Assembly: GCA_029250345.1 (NCBI GenBank) | Contig: JAQXFL010000088.1 | Span: forward strand, 1-11,436 | DNA: 11,436 nucleotides | Direction of reading: 5' to 3' | DNA from: Candidatus Poseidoniaceae archaeon | GTDB taxonomy: Archaea; Thermoplasmatota; Poseidoniia; Poseidoniales; Poseidoniaceae | Shown: positions 7,561 through 11,436 of the stretch, piece after piece | Numbering within the stretch: position 1 is the stretch's first letter | How the letters are laid out: each line of letters starts with the position of its first letter | The notes under the pieces: generated by a model | Databases searched by the model: none | What the model saw: only the letters and a program-made list of their open reading frames with translations | Told to the model about the DNA's origin: nothing | Program-made: the position numbers and the translations under genes

Positions 7561-8307
7561 TCAAAGGTCTCGAACATCAAACCGTTGCCCTGATTGTTCC
7601 ATCGTTTGCTCAAGAATGAGGGGCAAGAGGAGTCGAGCTACGTCCGGACTTTGTGCAAGGTGGCCTTCGGTGTGAAGAGAAACAAAATCAGCATGGCTGG
7701 GAAACAATTCAGGAGAAACTGAACGTATAGCAACTTGCATACCCGTATCGACAATCCCAGGAGCGACGGCTATGGCGCTGATGTTCTTGTTTTTTGATTC
7801 CGCTGCCAAGCAACGCGTCCACATGTCCAATCCGGCCTTCGATACGCAATATGCAGACCATGACTCTACTGGCCTCAACGATGCGCCACTCGAAATCGTT
7901 GTCACACGTGATTGAGAAGCACCACCCATTTTCCCGATGAGACGTTGAGTAAGGTCTTGAACACCGATGAGGTTGACACGCAAAGAAAACGACCAATCGT
8001 CAATAGTTGCGTTTTCCAAGGGTTTCACAGGATGAATCGTCCCTGCGTTGTGAACGATTCCGGCAATCCATTCAGTGGATTCACAGATTTGGTCACAGAC
8101 CGTCTTAATCGCTGAAGAGTCAGACAAATCACAAGCCATGGCGCGTGATTCCGGTTGAACTTGAGTAAGTAGTTTGCCAATCTCATCGAGTTCGAGGGAT
8201 TGACGTGCCATTGCGATAACTGGGAAACCTGCCTCTGCAATCTGCATTGCAACTGAGCGACCGATACCTTTGGATGCGCCAGTAACGATGTACGGAGAGT
8301 GTGCCAT
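7561..8307 (-). CDS. Short-chain dehydrogenase/reductase (SDR), probably NADPH-dependent
   Basis: This is a classical SDR of 248 residues with a Rossmann fold. Motifs in order are the nucleotide-binding TGASKGIG (9-16), Arg35 after the second strand, HNAG (86-89), the active-site Asn112, Ser140 in TISSG, and YCVSK with Tyr153 and Lys157. The PG segment after the fifth strand (APGIVDTGM) is also present. Lys13, Arg17 and Arg35 favour NADP(H) over NAD(H). The overall layout, including WSAYCVSKAGLDMW, resembles sepiapterin-reductase or benzil-reductase-like SDRs, but the substrate cannot be assigned. ATG 8307 is preferred over an in-frame GTG at 8313; no good Shine-Dalgarno is visible on this strand. 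It lies 51 nt after the orphan membrane protein and 65 nt before aIF5A. Confidence 0.9.
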   Translation of the reverse strand: MAHSPYIVTGASKGIGRSVAMQIAEAGFPVIAMARQSLELDEIGKLLTQVQPESRAMACDLSDSSAIKTVCDQICESTEWIAGIVHNAGTIHPVKPLENATIDDWSFSLRVNLIGVQDLTQRLIGKMGGASQSRVTTISSGASLRPVESWSAYCVSKAGLDMWTRCLAAESKNKNISAIAVAPGIVDTGMQVAIRSVSPELFPSHADFVSLHTEGHLAQSPDVARLLLPLILEQTMEQSGQRFDVRDL

Positions 8308-8358
8308 GAACACACGAACCGGAGGAGGTTTTTGGTATTGACTCGTTTTCTGCTCAGT

Positions 8359-9429
8359 TTACAACCAAGCACGTTGCAATGGTTTGAGGTCGTAGATGGC
8401 ATCATCAATTTCTTGACGAACACAAGCGACTTCCTCAGCACCAATCTCTTTCTCCAGCAAGCGAATGAGTTTCCTGCATCGGGGTGAGTTTTTTCCCGAC
8501 ATGGAGAAAATCGCCAGTAAAAACCGGTTGGCTCTTCGCTGATGGGTGTCGGTCGTCACCGCATGCATGCTCGTGTTAACTCCAAGTAAATCGAGTACAC
8601 GAATCTGATTTGGATGGATGAAACGAGCCGTTGTGATTTGCTCCGCCATGCCTTCATGAAGCGCTCTTTTCAAACCGTCATCCATCGAATCTAAACCTTC
8701 TGGAAATGCGTGGGCGATAAGTTTCGGCGTCAATTCATGTCCGACCAAACGTGAACGCATGTCTCGCATCATGGCATTCATACCAATCGCGTTGAGAGCC
8801 ACAAAAACAGGTAGAGAAAGTAATTCGACGTATGCCCTTAACGCCACGCGACCGAGGAGACGAACCCACATTCGACGAATAATCATCTTGAACACCGTTG
8901 CACTGGCAACGATTCGGAATTTCTTCAGAACTTTGCGTATGAGCATTCCAATCTTGCCGATTTTCGCCAAGGGATCAATGCCAAACATTGTCCCATGGAA
9001 GCCAGGAGCGCCGAGGGCTGCATGAATCAACCAATGCGAAATCGAGTTTTCCAAATCGACCTGCTCAAGCTCTTCACGTGGAATGTTCAGTATTTTCGCC
9101 ATTCGGGCTGCAGTACTCAACGAATCACGGTACAAAAAGAGTAATTCAAGACCCGTCATGATGCTGCTGGTCAGTGTAATCAAAACAACGAACCCAAAAC
9201 CTGTGACCCCATCTACTGCTTCCCAGTCTCGTAAGAAGAGAGCGATTCCAACAACACACAAACCTGAGATCAGTCCAGAAAGGCCGGCTCTCATTACCGC
9301 CATTCGACCAAGCCAGTCGAGGCGGAAATCTGCTTCTTTACGGTTTGATATGTGTACTTCGGGGGAATTGACAACGGTGTTGAGGAAGCGATGAATCGCC
9401 CAAAACTGAATTTTGTCTTTGAGTCCCAA
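8359..9429 (-). CDS. Unrecognised integral membrane protein
   Basis: I do not recognise a family. The protein is 356 residues with a soluble N-terminus of about 45 residues. Two confident membrane helices follow at 47-67 (LSGLISGLCVVGIALFL) and 77-99, and a third hydrophobic stretch lies at about 203-219 (LLSLPVFVALNAIGMNA). Between them is a very basic region at 155-195 (KIGKIGMLIRKVLKKFR, then IIRRMWVRLLGR), which could lie along the membrane surface. The C-terminal about 130 residues are soluble, with a charged helical end (residues 315-345). The start is TTG 9429, supported by GGTGA at 9440-9436 six bases before it; the first in-frame ATG is at residue 43, just before the first helix. The gap to HBDH is 11 nt, so the two genes are probably translated from one message. 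Confidence 0.75.
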   Translation of the reverse strand: MGLKDKIQFWAIHRFLNTVVNSPEVHISNRKEADFRLDWLGRMAVMRAGLSGLISGLCVVGIALFLRDWEAVDGVTGFGFVVLITLTSSIMTGLELLFLYRDSLSTAARMAKILNIPREELEQVDLENSISHWLIHAALGAPGFHGTMFGIDPLAKIGKIGMLIRKVLKKFRIVASATVFKMIIRRMWVRLLGRVALRAYVELLSLPVFVALNAIGMNAMMRDMRSRLVGHELTPKLIAHAFPEGLDSMDDGLKRALHEGMAEQITTARFIHPNQIRVLDLLGVNTSMHAVTTDTHQRRANRFLLAIFSMSGKNSPRCRKLIRLLEKEIGAEEVACVRQEIDDAIYDLKPLQRAWL

Positions 9430-9435
9430 AAAAGT

Positions 9436-9440
9436 TCACC
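9436..9440 (-). promoter_or_regulatory. Shine-Dalgarno GGTGA deciding a TTG start
   Basis: GGTGA on the minus strand directly follows the HBDH stop codon and is spaced six bases from TTG 9429. It matches the archaeal 16S anti-Shine-Dalgarno and decides the start of the membrane protein gene. Confidence 0.6.
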
Positions 9441-10289
9441 CTAGTAGGTATAGAAGCCTTGACCGGACTTACGTCCGAGTTTACCTTCCTCGACCATTTG
9501 GATGAGAAGAGGAGCAGGCGCATATTTGTCGTCGCCCATGCCTTCGTGAAGCACATTCATGATGTGAAGAACAGTATCGAGACCGATAAGGTCCGAGAGT
9601 GCTAAAGGACCAATCGGGTGGTTCATTCCAAGTTTCATGATTCCATCAATTGCCTCGGGTTGGGCGACGCCCTCTTGCAGGGTAAGAATCGCTTCATTCA
9701 ACATAGGGCACAAAATGCGGTTCGATACAAAGCCTGGCGAATCATTGCAGGAGAGGGCTGTTTTGCCCATCGTTGCCGAGGCCTCAATAACTGCAGCGTT
9801 GGTTTCTGAGCTGGTTTTGTTACCGTTGATAATTTCTACAAGTTTCATGATTGGAACTGGATTCATGAAGTGCATTCCGATGACCTTGTCAGGTCGATTG
9901 GTTGAATCTGCAATCGTCGAAATGGAGATGGAAGAAGTGTTGGAGGCCAGAATTGTTTCGGGTTTACAAAGACCGTCCAATTCTTGGAAAATACTCACCT
10001 TCAAGTCAAGAATTTCTGGAACTGCTTCGATGACCAGATCACAATCTGCACAATCTGCACGGTCGACTGAGGGTGAAATGCGCCCGCGAGCCGCATCTGC
10101 ATCTTCTTGAGTCATACGTTCTTTGGAAACCAACTTGGCGAGTGATTTCTCGATAGCAGCAATACCTCGGTCAACGAACTCTTGTTTGATGTCAATCATG
10201 GTTACGTCGTAACCTGCACAAGCAGCAACTTGCGTGATACCATTTCCCATTTGTCCGGCTCCAAGAACGGCTATTTTTGCGATACTCAT
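9441..10289 (-). CDS. 3-hydroxybutyryl/3-hydroxyacyl-CoA dehydrogenase
   Basis: This cytoplasmic enzyme oxidises (S)-3-hydroxyacyl-CoA to 3-ketoacyl-CoA with NAD, or runs in reverse in butanoate synthesis. It is a single-domain-pair enzyme of 282 residues, normal for the stand-alone family. The N-terminal Rossmann domain has GAGQMG (10-15), Asp33 at the end of the second strand (NAD preference), IEAVPE (87-92) and SNTSS (116-120). The catalytic His140 lies in GMHFMNPVPIMKLVE, with Glu152 as its partner. NDSPGFVSNRIL contains Asn190, and the C-terminal dimerisation domain ends with LGRKSGQGFYTY. All key residues are present, so it should be active. ATG 10289 is chosen; an in-frame GTG at 10298 would add three residues and fits a possible TTCATGAATT box (10329-10320) better. 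It is divergent from the zinc-ribbon gene at 10396. Confidence 0.93.
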   Translation of the reverse strand: MSIAKIAVLGAGQMGNGITQVAACAGYDVTMIDIKQEFVDRGIAAIEKSLAKLVSKERMTQEDADAARGRISPSVDRADCADCDLVIEAVPEILDLKVSIFQELDGLCKPETILASNTSSISISTIADSTNRPDKVIGMHFMNPVPIMKLVEIINGNKTSSETNAAVIEASATMGKTALSCNDSPGFVSNRILCPMLNEAILTLQEGVAQPEAIDGIMKLGMNHPIGPLALSDLIGLDTVLHIMNVLHEGMGDDKYAPAPLLIQMVEEGKLGRKSGQGFYTY

Positions 10290-10365
10290 GTTACTCACTG
10301 CTCCAAGCCAAGTGCGCTCAATTCATGAACATGACCGAACATTTGATTGGATGAGCCGGATGAAC

Positions 10366-10372
10366 TTTTATC
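10366..10372 (+). promoter_or_regulatory. TATA-like box of the first zinc-ribbon gene
   Basis: TTTTATC with its A at 10370 lies exactly 26 nt before the A of ATG 10396, predicting a leaderless mRNA. It is identical in sequence and spacing to the box before the acyltransferase gene. Confidence 0.55.
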
Positions 10373-10381
10373 TGTAACAGA
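10371..10381. repeat. 11-base inverted repeat between TATA box and start
   Basis: TCTGT-A-ACAGA is perfectly symmetric and overlaps the end of the TATA-like box, 14 nt before ATG 10396. It could be an operator, though a symmetric element this short can also arise by chance. Confidence 0.3.
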
Positions 10382-10395
10382 CGGAAAGAAAGAGC

Positions 10396-10935
10396 ATGGT
10401 CGAGATTCTCTGCCCACATTGTGAAGAAGAGATTCAACTGGATGACGATGCGGCTGGAGAATTTGCTTGTGCGTATTGTGAGGGCGAATTCGAATGGGGC
10501 ATGCCCGATGAGGATGAAGAGGTCATGATAGCCGATGTGTTGAACGATGGAAATCAAAACCAAGTGGTGTATATCCACCATCAATCTCATGCCAAAAATC
10601 CAACACCAGCTCTCATTATTTCGGTTCTTGTTCTCCTCGGTGCGGTGGCGAGCCTGCTCTTGCCATACTGCGGTCTTTGTTACATTTTATTCGTCATACC
10701 GGCATATATCTATGTATCAGGCGTTAAAAACGCCTCAAAACACAGTGTCGGTGTGCCTGATGCCGATGCAAAAAAGCGGAAAAGTGCTGCACGCATTAGT
10801 TGGATGGTAACCAATGCGGCTCTCATTTTGACAATCATAGCATTCGTATTCTCAGTTATTCAAATCCTATTCTTGGCAGGCGAAGCAGCTGATGATGTTG
10901 GTTCAACTTGCATAACTTTTGGTGGAAGTTGCTAA
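10396..10935 (+). CDS. Zinc-ribbon membrane protein (paralog 1)
   Basis: The protein has 179 residues. The N-terminal 35 form a zinc ribbon with CPHC at 6-9 and CAYC at 25-28, separated by an acidic turn (LDDDAAGEF), ending in EFEWG. An acidic linker follows, and then three hydrophobic segments at about 72-90, 91-109 and 135-161. The basic loop at 126-133 (KKRKSAAR) should be cytoplasmic. The layout, with a ribbon followed by a small membrane domain, resembles DUF4190-like proteins, but the function is unknown. Extra cysteines occur in YCGLC (92 and 95) and at 172 and 179. The start is ATG 10396, fixed by the zinc-ribbon N-terminus shared with the next gene and by the TTTTATC box 26 nt upstream. 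The ribbon is 30 of 35 residues identical to that of the following gene, while the membrane parts differ strongly, so this is a tandem duplication with a diverged second half. Confidence 0.82.
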   Translation: MVEILCPHCEEEIQLDDDAAGEFACAYCEGEFEWGMPDEDEEVMIADVLNDGNQNQVVYIHHQSHAKNPTPALIISVLVLLGAVASLLLPYCGLCYILFVIPAYIYVSGVKNASKHSVGVPDADAKKRKSAARISWMVTNAALILTIIAFVFSVIQILFLAGEAADDVGSTCITFGGSC

Positions 10936-11000
10936 CGGCTGTTAAACGAAGAGCTCTACCCTGAAGTTCTGAGGCAAATCCAATATTCGTCGCCTCAAAG

Positions 11001-11005
11001 TTTAA
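11001..11005 (+). promoter_or_regulatory. TATA-like box of the second zinc-ribbon gene
   Basis: TTTAA in AAGTTTAAC ends with an A 26 nt before ATG 11031. This is the same spacing as for the first paralog, but the sequence is a weaker match. Confidence 0.4.
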
Positions 11006-11011
11006 CATCGT

Positions 11012-11028
11012 GATGTAAAAGTTACATC
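11012..11028. repeat. 17-base perfect inverted repeat before the second zinc-ribbon gene
   Basis: GATGTAA (11012-11018), spacer AAG, TTACATC (11022-11028) is a perfect 7+3+7 inverted repeat ending two bases before ATG 11031. If the mRNA is leaderless, this spans the region where RNA polymerase melts the promoter, a typical place for a repressor operator. Confidence 0.5.
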
Positions 11029-11030
11029 TC

Positions 11031-11436
11031 ATGGTTGAGATCCTCTGCCCGCATTGTGAGGAAGAAATAGAACTTGACGATGATGCAAAGGGCGAGTTTG
11101 CATGCCCACATTGCGCGGGAGAGTTTGAATGGGGAGCGGATGAAGTTGATGAACTGGATTCGTTCATGGACGAAATGGAATCCTCCACAGTAAGTTCACC
11201 TCCAGGGCAAGTCGTGATGCAAGGATACGCTCAACAGCCGATTTCACTGTCTGCAAACAGTTCACCCAACACAATAGCCATCGTTGCAATCGTTCTGGGT
11301 TCACTCGCATTGATGGGTAGTTTGGGTGCTGCAACGGTGCCTATGTTTGGAGCTTGTAACCTGATCGTTGCGATTCCTGCTATCATTGTTGCCTACATGG
11401 CACGTTCCAACGCTGAATACGTTCAATTCGGTAAAG
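11031..11436 (+). CDS. Zinc-ribbon membrane protein (paralog 2, partial, 3' end beyond window)
   Basis: The frame is open from ATG 11031 to the right edge, so 135 residues are visible. The zinc ribbon has CPHC at 6-9 and CPHC at 25-28 with the same acidic LDDDAKGEF turn and EFEWG end as paralog 1. A longer acidic and Gln/Ser-rich linker runs from 36 to 80 (DEVDELDSFMDEMES, then GYAQQP). Two hydrophobic segments follow at about 81-102 and 106-124, with the pattern of a DUF4190-type membrane domain: NTIAIVAIVLGSLALMG, then a short hairpin and AIPAIIVAYMA. The second gene keeps the ribbon almost unchanged but shares little with paralog 1 afterwards. Its function is unknown. A membrane-tethered ribbon that binds nucleic acid or protein is one guess. 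Confidence 0.8.
   Translation, partial: MVEILCPHCEEEIELDDDAKGEFACPHCAGEFEWGADEVDELDSFMDEMESSTVSSPPGQVVMQGYAQQPISLSANSSPNTIAIVAIVLGSLALMGSLGAATVPMFGACNLIVAIPAIIVAYMARSNAEYVQFGK

Larger units (their letters stand above)
10299..10395. promoter_or_regulatory. Divergent intergenic region between HBDH and zinc-ribbon gene
   Basis: These 97 bases must carry the start signals for both directions. On the plus strand there is a TTTTATC box at 10366-10372. On the minus strand the best candidate is TTCATGAATT at 10329-10320. An 11-base inverted repeat sits at 10371-10381. No coding frame or RNA structure was seen. Confidence 0.5.

Noticed and set aside
8321..8327. GGAGGAG as a Shine-Dalgarno for the SDR gene
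   Set aside because: It reads GGAGGAG on the plus strand, whereas the SDR is on the minus strand, where it is CTCCTCC.

Overview
The window most likely comes from a planktonic marine archaeon of the Poseidoniales (Marine Group II) type or a close Thermoplasmatota relative. The reasons are an unmistakable archaeal translation factor aIF5A with its hypusination motif, mixed Shine-Dalgarno and apparently leaderless genes with TATA-like boxes about 26 nt before the start codon, and short acidic zinc-ribbon membrane proteins of a kind I associate with that group. The placement is inferred from gene content. No rRNA or tRNA gene is present to fix it.

Layout: nine genes lie on the minus strand and are read from right to left. 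They are a 3-hydroxyacyl-CoA dehydrogenase (10289-9441), an unrecognised membrane protein (9429-8359), a short-chain dehydrogenase (8307-7561), aIF5A (7495-7115), a UMF1/Atg22-type MFS permease (7024-5000), a membrane-anchored left-handed beta-helix acyltransferase (4930-4208), an OPT-family oligopeptide transporter (4116-1741), an EamA/DMT permease (1729-740) and SurE nucleotidase (730 to beyond base 1, truncated by the window edge). Two tandem paralogous zinc-ribbon membrane proteins run the other way, at 10396-10935 and from 11031 past the right edge. The divergent intergenic region is 10299-10395.

Tight spacing suggests three transcription groups on the minus strand: HBDH with the orphan membrane protein (11 nt gap), possibly with the SDR; aIF5A, MFS and acyltransferase as units with their own promoters; and OPT-EamA-SurE (11 and 9 nt gaps). 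The content is that of a peptide- and lipid-scavenging heterotroph: an OPT peptide importer, two further permeases, a beta-oxidation or butanoate-type dehydrogenase, and a nucleotide phosphatase. No intergenic gap exceeds 100 nt. I saw no RNA gene, CRISPR array, insertion sequence or att site.

The items most worth a second look are an in-frame amber codon between a well-placed promoter/ATG and the annotated GTG start of the OPT gene, the tandem zinc-ribbon paralogs with inverted repeats just before each start, TATA-like boxes at a fixed 26 nt distance from several starts, two long acidic loops inside the UMF1 permease, and an orphan membrane protein coupled to HBDH.
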